From contig NZ_LN849456.1 in NCBI RefSeq assembly GCF_900070355.1, positions 2,418,001 to 2,482,000 of the forward strand: 64,000 nt of DNA, written 5' to 3'. The notes beneath the pieces were generated by a model. It had not been told where the DNA came from, made no database searches, and saw nothing but the letters and a program-made list of their open reading frames with translations. The stretch is from Devriesea agamarum. GTDB lineage: Bacteria > Actinomycetota > Actinomycetes > Actinomycetales > Dermabacteraceae. Shown in pieces: positions 8,028 to 16,753 of this stretch. Each line of letters begins with the position of its first letter. Positions within the stretch are counted from its first letter, which is position 1. The translations under genes were made by a program, and so were the position numbers.

Positions 8028-9125
8028 ATGCCAACCGTGTCCAACACTCCCGCATCCCCGGAAAAACTCTCGGCGCATCCCGCCAACCCCACCAGCAGCC
8101 TGACGATCCCTGGCCCGGCCCGCACTGCCACCGCGTGCCCCACCCGGGCATTTAGCATCGTGGTGCATGCAGGTGCAGGTTCGCGCACCGAGGAACTCAG
8201 CCTCGAAGCCCAAGCCGACTACGAAGAGGGCCTTCGCGCCGCGCACGCGGCAGGGGAGAAGATCTTAGAGCGCGGCGGCAGCGCCGTGGATGCGGTGTGC
8301 GCCGCGGTCGCGGAACTGGAAGATAACCCCCTGTTTAACGCTGGACGAGGTGCAGCGTTGACCTCCGAAGGGCGCGTCGAACTCGATGCCTGTGTGATGG
8401 ACGGCGGCAGTAACGCCATGCCCACAGATACTTCTGCCCGCCCGGATGCGGCAGCGGATATGGCATCGATGGCTGATACGCAGGCCCAGCCGGTTCACGG
8501 TCTGCCGCGAGCGGGCGCGGTGGCAACCCTGACGGGTGCGCGCAATCCAGTCCGGATGGCACGTGCAGTGCTCGACGAAGGCCGCCATGTGCTGATGATG
8601 GGGGTGGATACTGAGCGCATCGCGGCCTACGGATGCGAGACCGCCCCGGCGGCCTATTTCATCACCGAGGCGCGGCGGACCCAGCTGGAACGAGTGCGCG
8701 CCGGACTCGAAGAAGGTGAAAAACACGGCACCGTCGGAGCAGTGGCCCGGGACGCGTCGGGTCGCCTCGCGGCGGCCACTTCCACCGGTGGCCTGGTCAA
8801 CCAGGCCCCCGGACGGGTCGGGGACACCCCGGTGGCAGGTGCCGGAACCTATGCCCGAACCGGCCTGGTGGCGATTTCCTGCACGGGCACCGGGGAAGCG
8901 TTCATCGAGGCGTGCACCGGGCACGAGATAGCCTCACGGATGCGATACCGCGAAGACGACCTGGAAACGGCGCTCGCCGGGGTTCTGGATGAGGAGATTG
9001 GACCGCGCTGCGCAGACGGCGGCATTATCGGCGTGGATGCGCGGGGACGGATCGTTGTGGCTCTGAACGCGGAGGCCATGTTCGCGGCGTGGCGCGACGG
9101 CGACGAAATTGTGGTGACCGTCTGA
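8028..9125 (+). CDS. Isoaspartyl peptidase/L-asparaginase (Ntn hydrolase, plant-type)
   Basis: The 365-residue protein carries the type 2 asparaginase pattern: 'FSIVVHAGAGSR' near residue 43, 'GGSAVDAVCAAVAELEDNPLFNAGRGAALT', the autocleavage site 'HGTVGAVARDASGRLAAATSTGG' spread over the middle, and 'GDTPVAGAGTYA'. The nucleophile after self-processing would be Thr235 of HGTVGAV. Family members remove beta-aspartyl residues from peptides and hydrolyse asparagine. About 42 residues precede the conserved core. No good ribosome binding site marks the ATG at 8028, so a slightly later start is possible. The region around residues 130-160 is Ala/Asp/Thr-rich and may be a linker-like insertion before the cleavage site. 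Confidence 0.9.
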   Translation: MPTVSNTPASPEKLSAHPANPTSSLTIPGPARTATACPTRAFSIVVHAGAGSRTEELSLEAQADYEEGLRAAHAAGEKILERGGSAVDAVCAAVAELEDNPLFNAGRGAALTSEGRVELDACVMDGGSNAMPTDTSARPDAAADMASMADTQAQPVHGLPRAGAVATLTGARNPVRMARAVLDEGRHVLMMGVDTERIAAYGCETAPAAYFITEARRTQLERVRAGLEEGEKHGTVGAVARDASGRLAAATSTGGLVNQAPGRVGDTPVAGAGTYARTGLVAISCTGTGEAFIEACTGHEIASRMRYREDDLETALAGVLDEEIGPRCADGGIIGVDARGRIVVALNAEAMFAAWRDGDEIVVTV

Positions 9126-9267
9126 CGGAGCTTTCTGCCGGTGACGGCACCAGTGATGTCATGGCAGGTCTGGGTCGTATAAGGGTGCCGACCAGCTAGC
9201 GTGTCTTGGCGCCGATGAGTGCGCGGGGTTATGTGCCAACGCGCCAGGTCTCATGAGGTGCGGCGGA

Positions 9268-10191
9268 TTACACGCGGCGACGCCGGGCGGTGATACCTGC
9301 CGCGAGCAGGGTGAGCACGGCCCCAGCCAAGGTTGTCCACACCAGATGGGTTCCGGGCGCGGGAGCGATCGTATCCAGCAGAACAGACCCCGTGATTTGC
9401 CCGGCAATAGTGGTCATTGCCAGGGTCAACACCCCCAAGGTGTGCACCAGCTGAGCAGAAATAGCAATAAAAGCCACCCCGATCACCCCGCCAATGTAGA
9501 GAATCGGATCCGTCGGTAGAGCCCGCGGCGGGCCACTCACACCCACGTGAATCAACGCACCGATCACCAACAAGATCGTGCCGAGCACGAAATTCGCCAG
9601 GGTCGCCGTTAAATAGTGGCCCGAATGGGTGGAGACTCGCCCGTTGACCGCTTGTTGCAGGCCGACAAACACTCCGGCGATAACCGGCAGAATGAGCAGC
9701 CCCCACGGGATGCTGTGTTGCGCCGTAGTGATTCCTTCTCCCGACATCGCGAGGATCACCGCCGCCACCATGAGCACCGCACCCAGTACCCGAGAGACCG
9801 AAAGCTGACGGGGTCCGCCTGGTCCGAGCCCCACGCGGTCCACCACCAGGCTGGTTACGGTCTGTCCGGCGACCAAGCTGACAACGAACAGCGCCACCCC
9901 GATGGACGCCACGGTGAGACTCTGTGCCAGGATCAGCATGCCGCCCCCGACACCTCCAAGAGCGAGGTACCAGGGAAAACGTCGTTGCCAAAGGTCGTGG
10001 CAGAACTGGGCGGTGGCGCATCGGGCCCGGGGCAGAGCCAAGGTACATGTGGCCACCAAAATCAAGCCACTCCCGAACGATATGGCTGCGGCCACGTAGC
10101 CATCGTCGAGCTCAGCGGCCAGCTGACCATTGATGCGCGACTGCACGGCAAGTAAGACGCCACTCAAGACTGTTAACGGAATAGCCCACAC
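9268..10191 (-). CDS. DMT-family transporter (DUF606/YdcZ-like, tandem halves)
   Basis: The 307-residue protein has about ten hydrophobic segments. It begins 'MWAIPLTVLSGVLLAVQSRINGQLA', typical of the DUF606 (YdcZ) branch of the drug/metabolite superfamily. The motif recurs halfway as 'LLILPVIAGVFVGLQQAVNGRV', so two DUF606 units are fused. Many family members are single 140-150-residue proteins. Substrate is unknown. It faces the isoaspartyl peptidase gene tail to tail and shares its strand with the small membrane protein gene upstream of it. Confidence 0.8.
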   Translation of the reverse strand: MWAIPLTVLSGVLLAVQSRINGQLAAELDDGYVAAAISFGSGLILVATCTLALPRARCATAQFCHDLWQRRFPWYLALGGVGGGMLILAQSLTVASIGVALFVVSLVAGQTVTSLVVDRVGLGPGGPRQLSVSRVLGAVLMVAAVILAMSGEGITTAQHSIPWGLLILPVIAGVFVGLQQAVNGRVSTHSGHYLTATLANFVLGTILLVIGALIHVGVSGPPRALPTDPILYIGGVIGVAFIAISAQLVHTLGVLTLAMTTIAGQITGSVLLDTIAPAPGTHLVWTTLAGAVLTLLAAGITARRRRV

Positions 10192-10205
10192 GGAACGCCT
10201 CGGGA

Positions 10206-10598
10206 TCAGTCGTCGTGCCGTGGATGCTCGCCCCGAGGATTCTCGTCCGGCTGCTCTTTACGCTGCTGTTCCCGGCGACGGCGTCTGATGTCCTCATCGA
10301 GCTTGCGCAAAAACTCTGGGTCCTCATCGGGAGCCATGGGGCGTCGACGGCGGGTAGCTTCCCGTCGGCGAGCCAGCTCATCGCGCAGTTCTCGACGGAC
10401 GCCGGTGACACCAGCGATGCTGCGATCTTTGCCGACTAAGATCCATGCGATTGGCCCCGCGACGGGGACCAGTGCAATCACGATGAGCCACACGAATTTT
10501 GGCAGCCCTTTGATTCGCGTGTCGTCGGTGGACGCGCAGTCGGCAATCGCATAGATGGTCAGAGCAATTATCACGATCGCGAGGATGACCCTGGGCAT
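10206..10598 (-). CDS. PLDc_N-domain small membrane protein
   Basis: The 130-residue protein has two hydrophobic helices with the pattern 'AIADCASTDDTRIKGLPKFVWLIVIALVPVAGPIAWILVGKDR'-type spacing (residues about 15-58), the phospholipase D N-terminal membrane domain found alone in many actinobacteria. The C-terminal half is very rich in Arg, Glu and Asp and probably cytoplasmic. No PLD catalytic HKD motif is present. Its role is unknown. It lies beside a DUF4229 gene and menA, a neighbourhood often seen in actinobacteria. Confidence 0.75.
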   Translation of the reverse strand: MPRVILAIVIIALTIYAIADCASTDDTRIKGLPKFVWLIVIALVPVAGPIAWILVGKDRSIAGVTGVRRELRDELARRREATRRRRPMAPDEDPEFLRKLDEDIRRRRREQQRKEQPDENPRGEHPRHDD

Positions 10599-10648
10599 GT
10601 AGCCAGTGTATCGGCAGCTTTTTGTTCCGCCCGATAGAGTGGTTTACC

Positions 10649-10960
10649 GTGCGAGACCTTCTGCTGTATGTCTTTCTTCGCGTCCTCATTTTCGCGGCCC
10701 TGTGGTGGCTGCTGTATTGGATTGGGCTCGGGAGTTTAGCCCTGAGCGGGATTTTTGCCGCGGTTCTCGCGATGCTGGTGTCAATTCTTGTCCTCGGGCG
10801 TCCCCGGCAGGGCATTGCGTTGCGTTGGGAACAAGCGGATGCGCGTCGCCGTGCGCGCAAGGCTCCGGTCCGCGATCACGACGCCGATGCTGAAGATCAG
10901 CTCATCGACGGTTCCTCACCCGAGGGTGCGGTGCAACAGCGCTCCGGCGAGAACCAGTAA
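10649..10960 (+). CDS. DUF4229-family small membrane protein
   Basis: The chosen start is GTG at 10649, giving 103 residues that begin 'RDLLLYVFLRVLIF' directly at the first membrane helix; a TTG at 10622 would add nine residues. Two hydrophobic helices (about residues 3-50) are followed by 'RRARKAP' and an acidic tail. This matches the DUF4229 pattern. Function is unknown. It is divergent from the PLDc_N gene and convergent with menA, whose 3' end it overlaps by 45 bases. Confidence 0.7.
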   Translation: MRDLLLYVFLRVLIFAALWWLLYWIGLGSLALSGIFAAVLAMLVSILVLGRPRQGIALRWEQADARRRARKAPVRDHDADAEDQLIDGSSPEGAVQQRSGENQ

Positions 10961-11815
10961 CGAGAACACCAGTTCCAGGCGGCCACTCGACCCGAGGGCC
11001 GGGATGAGGTCGTATCCGGTGAGGCGTCTGATCAGCACATCCCGAAGCGGGGCGATAGTCAGCGGCAATGCGCCGGCCACTAAAGCGACCCAGGGGGCTG
11101 AGATGATCACCGGAATCATGAGAGCAAACGGGACCAGCAGCAATGCGACGATCAGTCGGCGCGAGGCTGAGTCGCCGATGCGCACCGACAGGGTGAGTTT
11201 GCCGCTAGCCCGGTCAGTGGGGATATCCCGCAGATTATTAATGACCAGAAGCGATACGGCGAGTAACCCGACAGCGCACGCCGCACACACCGCGCCGATG
11301 CTGACTGTGCCGGCAATCAGATAGCTGGTGCCCAAAACTGCCACCAGCCCAAAAAACACGAACACGAAGACTTCGCCGAGCCCTCGGTACCCGTACGGGT
11401 TCGTTCCACCGGTGTAGAACCAGGCGGCGGCGATTGCGGCGATGCCGACCAGCACCATCCACCAGGCTCCGGCGAGTGCGACCAGGGTCAATCCGCAGAT
11501 GGCGCCGACGGCAAAGCAGATGAAGGCAGCGCGTTTGACCGCGGCGGGTCGAGCTGCCCCGGAACCGGTGAGGCGGAAAGGTCCGACTCGTTGGTCGTCT
11601 GTGCCCCGGATGCCGTCGGAATAGTCATTGGCATAGTTCACGCCGATTTGCAGTGCGAGACAAAGCCCGAGTGCCAGCAGGGCACGAGGGATGGTAATGC
11701 TTGGTTTGAGACCCGCTTCAATAATCGCCAGCGCGGTGCCCACGGCAACGGGCGCGACGGCGGCGGGTAACGTTTTGGGGCGGGCTGCGCTGATCCACTG
11801 GGCGGGACTGGCCAC
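10916..11815 (-). CDS. menA: 1,4-dihydroxy-2-naphthoate polyprenyltransferase
   Basis: MenA attaches the prenyl chain to dihydroxynaphthoate at the membrane, giving demethylmenaquinol. The UbiA-family motifs are clear: 'NYANDYSDGIRGTD' and 'LLVINNLRDIPTDRASGKLT' supply the two Asp-rich Mg-diphosphate sites, within eight or nine hydrophobic helices. The start is set to GTG at 11815 because AAGGAG lies six bases upstream and the protein then begins 'MASPAQWISAARPKTLPAA', as usual for MenA (299 residues). A frame extension to 11911 would add 32 atypical residues. It follows menB and menE on the same strand. Confidence 0.93.
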   Translation of the reverse strand: MASPAQWISAARPKTLPAAVAPVAVGTALAIIEAGLKPSITIPRALLALGLCLALQIGVNYANDYSDGIRGTDDQRVGPFRLTGSGAARPAAVKRAAFICFAVGAICGLTLVALAGAWWMVLVGIAAIAAAWFYTGGTNPYGYRGLGEVFVFVFFGLVAVLGTSYLIAGTVSIGAVCAACAVGLLAVSLLVINNLRDIPTDRASGKLTLSVRIGDSASRRLIVALLLVPFALMIPVIISAPWVALVAGALPLTIAPLRDVLIRRLTGYDLIPALGSSGRLELVFSLLVLAGALLHRTLG

Positions 11816-11878
11816 GGAACTCCTTGAGGCAATATCGATGGACTGAGACGGTGCTGTGAGGCAACCGGCTGAAGCACC

Positions 11879-11922
11879 TGGCACGGGTGTAGCCGTTGTC
11901 ACGGCTGGCACGGGTGTAGCCG
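11879..11922. repeat. 17-bp direct repeat between menE and menA
   Basis: TGGCACGGGTGTAGCCG occurs at 11879-11895 and again, identical, at 11906-11922, a spacing of 27 bases. It sits in the untranslated stretch between the menE stop and the menA start. No function is evident. Confidence 0.6.
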
Positions 11923-11944
11923 CGGGCCTGTGCTCAGGTGCTGG

Positions 11945-13312
11945 TCACTGTGGCTGTTCGCCGTCGTGAAGCTGAGACAGCGCAAGGTCTGTCGCTGCGG
12001 ACCTGTCGATCTTACCGATCCCGAGCCGGGGAAGTTCTTCCACGGCAAGTAGCCGGTGCGGAGTGTGCCAGCGTTTGAGCCCGAGGCTACGTAGGTGATT
12101 GCGTACGTCATCGCGCGAGGGCAGCTGCTTGCCCGCCTCTGGTGAACACACCAGCAACGCCACGGGTGCTTGGCCCCATTCAGGATCGGGGATACCGACC
12201 ACGGTTGCTTCACGCACACCCGGCATAGTTGCCAGGGCCCGCTCGACGTCCTGCGGAAGGATTTTCTGCCCGCCGCTGATGATGACGTCATCCGCCCGCC
12301 CCAGCACGGTCAGGAGCACATCGGGGGTCGCAGAGGTGATGGGTCCGGTGACGGTGGTGGATGCGGTGGGATCCAGCCGCGCCAGATCTGAGGTGGGCAA
12401 AGGCCTCGGGAAAAGGTCAGCGTGTCCGTCGGGGAATAGGTACCCCAAACCCAGGGTGGGGGAGTCAATCAGCAGACGGTCATCGCGAAGGGTGAGCTGG
12501 ACCCCGCGCAGAGGACGACGATCATAGACGCATCCCCCGGCGGTTTCGCTGGACCCATAGGTGGTGACCACGTGTGCGCCGAGCGTGCAGGCATCCTCCA
12601 GGAGATCAGGGGAGGTGGCGGCGCCGCCGACCAGAATCGCGTCGAAACTGCTGAGCGCATCGGCTATGGACCGCGCGGTAGCGGCATCTGCGGTGGCGGC
12701 GTTGATCAGGCGCTGTAGCTGGGTGGGAACCAGCGAGGTGAATCGTCGGGGTGCGCCCTGGCTCTGGGCATGGACATGAAACGCCTCGACAGCATGTAGG
12801 AAATGGTCGGGGGTGAACGTCTGGGAGAGGTCTGCTAGTCCGGGCTCGTATCCGGCGGCGAGCGACCGGCAAAGCACCTGGATCCCGGCGATATGGGTGG
12901 GTGGAAGCAGGCACAGCCATACTCCAGCACCACCCAGGGCACGATCGGTGATGTCCCATGACGCTTTTAAAGACGCCAGGGAATGCGCCACGGCTTTGGC
13001 GGTGCCTGTGCTGCCAGAGGTCGGGACCACCAAAACAGTGCTGTTGAGCGCCTTCGGTAACCTCCCCGGAGCAGGAAACGGGCCCAGCCATACCCGGGCG
13101 GGGATAGATTCCTCAGTGGCGATGGATGCGACAGCGCTGGGTGCAATGACACCGGGGCCATCCCCGGATACGGCGGGGAAGGGGGTGGCGGGGCGCCGGC
13201 CATCTAGACAGGATGTCGCCACAGGACGCAGCGCCTCGCAGTGCTCGCGCAACGACGCAAGAGATCTGTCATAGGGCGCAGGGATGCGCCAATCCAGCTC
13301 GTTCATACCCAC
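11945..13312 (-). CDS. menE: o-Succinylbenzoate-CoA ligase
   Basis: This 455-residue AMP-forming acyl-CoA synthetase has the P-loop 'VVPTSGSTGTAKAVAHSL', the 'TYGSSETAGGCVYD' motif, and the C-terminal hinge and lysine region 'GRADDVIISGGQKILPQDVERAL' and 'LPRLGIGKIDRSA'. MenE activates o-succinylbenzoate to its CoA thioester before MenB. The GTG at 13312 is two bases after the menB stop; an ATG at 13306 is an equal alternative start. Position between menB and menA on the same strand supports the specific assignment over other acyl-CoA ligases. Confidence 0.92.
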   Translation of the reverse strand: MGMNELDWRIPAPYDRSLASLREHCEALRPVATSCLDGRRPATPFPAVSGDGPGVIAPSAVASIATEESIPARVWLGPFPAPGRLPKALNSTVLVVPTSGSTGTAKAVAHSLASLKASWDITDRALGGAGVWLCLLPPTHIAGIQVLCRSLAAGYEPGLADLSQTFTPDHFLHAVEAFHVHAQSQGAPRRFTSLVPTQLQRLINAATADAATARSIADALSSFDAILVGGAATSPDLLEDACTLGAHVVTTYGSSETAGGCVYDRRPLRGVQLTLRDDRLLIDSPTLGLGYLFPDGHADLFPRPLPTSDLARLDPTASTTVTGPITSATPDVLLTVLGRADDVIISGGQKILPQDVERALATMPGVREATVVGIPDPEWGQAPVALLVCSPEAGKQLPSRDDVRNHLRSLGLKRWHTPHRLLAVEELPRLGIGKIDRSAATDLALSQLHDGEQPQ

Positions 13313-13314
13313 GC

Positions 13315-14316
13315 CTAGCCCTGGGGGTGGGGAAAGGGCGACCAGTCGGGTTCACGCCGCTGCAAAAAGGCATCCCGTCCCTCCACAGCCTCATCCGTCA
13401 TATAGGCCAGCCGGGTAGCTTCCCCCGCAAAAACCTGCTGACCCATCAGGCCGTCGTCGGTGAGATTGAAAGCGAACTTCAGCATCCGAATAGCCTGCGG
13501 CGATTTGGTTCCGATAATGCGGGCCATCTCCAAGGCGGCATCCTCCAACTCGGCGTGGGGAACCACCCTATTGACCGCGCCCCAAGCGTAGGCATCCTCC
13601 GCTGAGTATTCCTCGGCCAGGAAGAAAATCTCCCGAGCCCGTTTCTGGCCAACCTGCTTTGCAAGATAGGCGCTCCCGTACCCGCCATCAAAACTGCCGA
13701 CATTCGCATCGGTTTGCTTAAACCGAGCATGCTCGCGCGAGGCAATCGACAGATCGGCCACCACATGCAGGGAATGCCCCCCGCCTGCCGCCCAACCACC
13801 AACCACAGCGATCACCACTTTGCCCATGGTGCGGATGAGCCGCTGACATTCCAGGATGTGCAACCGTCCGGCCTGCCCTGGGATGACGCTGGCCGAGCTG
13901 ACACCGTCGGCGTACTGGTATCCCGATCGGCCACGAATGCGCTGGTCACCGCCGGAACAAAAAGCCCATCCGCCGTCCTTGGGTGACGGACCATTCCCGG
14001 TCAGCAAAATCACGCCCACCCCCGGGTCGAGCCGCGCATGGTCCAACGCCCTAAAAAGCTCATCCACCGTGTGCGGCCGAAACGCATTGCGCACCTCGGG
14101 CCGGTCAAACGCAATCCGCACGCAGTTCAGATCGCGCACGGTGCCGTCGGCCTGACGGTCAACCGCTCGGTGATAAGTGATGTCTGTGAAGGCGGGACCG
14201 GAGAGCTCATCGGGGCCGATGTCCCGCCACCGGTCAGGGTCGAAAGTTTCGGAAACCTGGCGCGGTCGCTTATCGGTCGCGGGCGCGGAGGCGGACAGGC
14301 GCTCAGAATCTGGCAT
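13315..14316 (-). CDS. menB: 1,4-Dihydroxy-2-naphthoyl-CoA synthase
   Basis: This crotonase-fold enzyme closes the second ring of the naphthoquinone from succinylbenzoyl-CoA. Motifs typical of MenB are 'FDRPEVRNAFRPHTVDEL', 'WAFCSGGDQRIRGRSGY', 'VVIAVVGGWAAGGGHSLHVV', 'FKQTDANVGSFDGGYGSAYL' and 'AREIFFLAEEY'. The chosen ATG at 14316 yields 333 residues. Upstream extension in frame reaches only a TTG at 14421 and adds a sequence without family character. menE follows two bases after the stop, so the two are probably translationally coupled. Confidence 0.95.
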   Translation of the reverse strand: MPDSERLSASAPATDKRPRQVSETFDPDRWRDIGPDELSGPAFTDITYHRAVDRQADGTVRDLNCVRIAFDRPEVRNAFRPHTVDELFRALDHARLDPGVGVILLTGNGPSPKDGGWAFCSGGDQRIRGRSGYQYADGVSSASVIPGQAGRLHILECQRLIRTMGKVVIAVVGGWAAGGGHSLHVVADLSIASREHARFKQTDANVGSFDGGYGSAYLAKQVGQKRAREIFFLAEEYSAEDAYAWGAVNRVVPHAELEDAALEMARIIGTKSPQAIRMLKFAFNLTDDGLMGQQVFAGEATRLAYMTDEAVEGRDAFLQRREPDWSPFPHPQG

Positions 14317-14454
14317 ATGCACAGAATACTGGGCCGCAGGTACGGCGCTGCTGGTGGGACCGAACAATGGGGGAGAACCCGGGTCGGGCTGTGGCCTCCG
14401 TCGGGCTGCCTCTGAGGTCAAAAGTCCCGGTCAGAAGGGGTCTGATAGGGCAAG

Positions 14455-14488
14455 GATGGAGGTGTCTCCTCCTAGAGGCACCCCCATC
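14455..14488 (+). promoter_or_regulatory. Stable hairpin in the 5' leader of the alcohol dehydrogenase gene
   Basis: The arms GATGGAGGTGTCTC and its near complement ending CACCCCCATC pair over about 14 positions, with two G-T type mismatches and a short loop. The hairpin ends a few bases before the ribosome binding site TTAGGAG of the downstream gene. It may be an operator, a processing element or a leader that controls access to the ribosome site. Nothing identifies a ligand. Confidence 0.4.
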
Positions 14489-14504
14489 ATTCTTAGGAGT
14501 TTCT

Positions 14505-15524
14505 ATGACCACCATGCACGCTGCCGTTGTCCCATCGCTAGGGGCTCAGCTCGACGTGAAAGAGGTTGAGATCCCGGAGCCCGGCCCCGGACAGGTCCTC
14601 GTCAAGAACATCGCCTCCGGCGTGTGCCACACCGATCTGCACGCCGCTAAAGGCGACTGGCCGGTGAAGCCTACGCCTCCGTTCATCCCCGGGCATGAGG
14701 GCGTCGGACGGGTTGAGAAGCTTGGCGAAGGCGTCACCGATCTCAAGGTTGGTGACCTCGTGGGCAACGCTTGGCTGTGGTCGGCATGCGGTCACTGCCA
14801 GTACTGCCGTACCGGATGGGAGACCCTGTGCGAATCCCAGGAGATGGGCGGCTACACCGTAAACGGTTCGTTCGGTGAATACATGCTGGTGGACGCCACC
14901 TACGCACCTCGTCTGCCCGAGGGTGTGGACCCGTACGAGGTGGCCCCGATCCTGTGCGCAGGGGTCACCGTGTACAAGGGCCTGAAGATGACCGAGACTC
15001 GCCCGGGCGAATGGGTTGTGATCTCCGGTCTCGGCGGCCTTGGACACATCGCGGTGCAGTACGCGAAGGCGATGGGGATGCGGGTCGTCGGCGTGGATAT
15101 CGCCCAGGAGAAGCTGGACCTCGCGCTCAGCCACGGCGCGGACCTGGTGGTTAACGCGGCCACCGAAGATCCCGGTACGTTCGTTCAGGAGAAGATCGGC
15201 GGCGCCCACGGTGTGCTGGTGACCGCTGTGCATCCGCAGGCATTTGCGCAGGCCACCGCCATGGTTCGTCGCGGCGCTACGGTTGTGTTCAACGGTCTTC
15301 CCCCCGGCGACTTCCCGGCATCGATCTTCGACATCGTGCTGCGCGGTCTGACCATCCGCGGCTCCATCGTGGGCACGCGTCAGGACATGGTCGAAGCTAT
15401 CGAGTTCTACGCTGCCGGCCAGATTAAGCCCACGGTTAAGACTCGTCCGCTGGCCGATATCAACGAGATCTTCGACGACCTCGAGCACGGCCGCATTGAT
15501 GGCCGCATCGTGTTGAAGTACTGA
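14505..15524 (+). CDS. adhP: Zinc-dependent alcohol dehydrogenase (AdhP type)
   Basis: The ATG at 14505 follows TTAGGAG and gives 339 residues, the family's usual length. Zinc sites are complete: catalytic Cys in 'SGVCHTDLHAAKGDW', 'PFIPGHEGVGRV', and structural Cys in 'ACGHCQYCRTGWETLC'. The NAD-binding Rossmann motif is 'ISGLGGLGHIAVQYAKAMG'. AdhP-type enzymes interconvert ethanol and acetaldehyde with NAD(H). It is monocistronic, between menB (divergent) and menC. Its leader holds a strong hairpin. With adhE at 44169-46835 it gives the window two independent ethanol/acetaldehyde enzymes. Confidence 0.9.
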   Translation: MTTMHAAVVPSLGAQLDVKEVEIPEPGPGQVLVKNIASGVCHTDLHAAKGDWPVKPTPPFIPGHEGVGRVEKLGEGVTDLKVGDLVGNAWLWSACGHCQYCRTGWETLCESQEMGGYTVNGSFGEYMLVDATYAPRLPEGVDPYEVAPILCAGVTVYKGLKMTETRPGEWVVISGLGGLGHIAVQYAKAMGMRVVGVDIAQEKLDLALSHGADLVVNAATEDPGTFVQEKIGGAHGVLVTAVHPQAFAQATAMVRRGATVVFNGLPPGDFPASIFDIVLRGLTIRGSIVGTRQDMVEAIEFYAAGQIKPTVKTRPLADINEIFDDLEHGRIDGRIVLKY

Positions 15525-15651
15525 TCGCATCAGCCATCTGAGCACGACACGGCGGGCGAGAGCATCTAGCTTTTTGCCCCCGTGTCACCGGTGTCCGGGC
15601 CGGTCGCGGGGTCGCCCCGTGGCCGGTCCGGTCGTGTTTTACCCTGCTGAT

Positions 15652-16656
15652 ATGGCTGAATCACCCGCACGGCTCACAGTTCCCCCTACCTTGCGTGAGC
15701 AGGGAATCGACGACGCCATCTGCTGGTCGATCCCCATGACCACTCGGTTTCGCCGGATCACGGTTCGCGATGGAGTGCTGCTGAAAGGACCAGCCGGGTG
15801 GGGTGAATTCTCTCCCTTTTGGGATTATGACCCGCCGGAATCCTCGGCCTGGCTGCGGGCCGCACTTGAGGTGGCGACCTCGGATTATCCCCGTCCGCTC
15901 CGGGATCGAGTCGGAGTGAATGTGACGGTGCCGGTGGTATCTGCCGAATGCGCTGCCCAGCTGGTGGCGAGCAGTTCGTGTCGCACGGCCAAAGTGAAAG
16001 TGGCTGATCCGGGGACCAGCCTGGATCAGGATGTGGAACGGGTAGCGGCTGTGCGCGATGCGCTGGGGCCAGGCGGGATGATTCGGGTTGATGCCAATGC
16101 TGCCTGGGACGTTCCGAGCGCTGTGGACGCTATTCGTCGTTTGGACCGTGCCGCGAACGGCCTGGACTATGTGGAGCAACCGTGTCCGACGCAGGAGGAC
16201 TTAGCCGCGGTGCGTCGCCTGGTTAACGTGCCTATCGCCGCGGATGAGCTGGTGCGGCGCGTTGAGGACCCGTTGCGCATTGCTCGCAGCGGTGCGGCGG
16301 ATCTGCTGATTATGAAGGTTCAGCCGCTCGGTGGGGTGAGGCGTTGTCTGGAGCTTGCCGAGCAAGCTGGGCTGCCGGTGGTGGTCTCGAGCGCGCTGGA
16401 ATCCACCGTTGGGCTCGACGCGGGAATTGCTTTAGCAGCCTCGTTGCCGGGCACCGCGCACGACGGTGGTCTGGGTACCATCCGTTTATTTACAGGGGAT
16501 CTCGTGAGCAGATCCGCAATCCCGACTGGGGGAATGCTGGAGGTGCCCGCCACCCGGGCCTGCCCCAATCCGGGGTTACTCGCCCGATTCGCCGCCGACC
16601 CGAACCTGCGGAGCCGGTGGCAGCATCGACTCGATGCCTGCGCCGCTTTACTGTGA
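15652..16656 (+). CDS. menC: o-Succinylbenzoate synthase
   Basis: MenC dehydrates the SHCHC intermediate to o-succinylbenzoate. Enolase-superfamily residues are in order: the catalytic 'AKVKVAD' Lys pair, 'IRVDANAAWDVPSAVDAIRRL' (Asp ligand), 'LDYVEQPC' (Glu ligand), 'IAADELVRR' (Asp/Glu ligand) and 'LLIMKVQPLGG' (second catalytic Lys). The ATG at 15652 gives 334 residues. A frame extension to 15574 adds 26 residues without family character. No strong ribosome site is visible. menD follows 97 bases later on the same strand, so the two probably form an operon. Confidence 0.93.
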   Translation: MAESPARLTVPPTLREQGIDDAICWSIPMTTRFRRITVRDGVLLKGPAGWGEFSPFWDYDPPESSAWLRAALEVATSDYPRPLRDRVGVNVTVPVVSAECAAQLVASSSCRTAKVKVADPGTSLDQDVERVAAVRDALGPGGMIRVDANAAWDVPSAVDAIRRLDRAANGLDYVEQPCPTQEDLAAVRRLVNVPIAADELVRRVEDPLRIARSGAADLLIMKVQPLGGVRRCLELAEQAGLPVVVSSALESTVGLDAGIALAASLPGTAHDGGLGTIRLFTGDLVSRSAIPTGGMLEVPATRACPNPGLLARFAADPNLRSRWQHRLDACAALL

Positions 16657-16753
16657 GATCCTCGCCACGCTCGATCCCCGAACACCGTCATCGGCCTGGT
16701 GAGGACGCCGGGCGGAAACCCAAACTCTCCGATGCGCGCATTAGGCTCGGATT

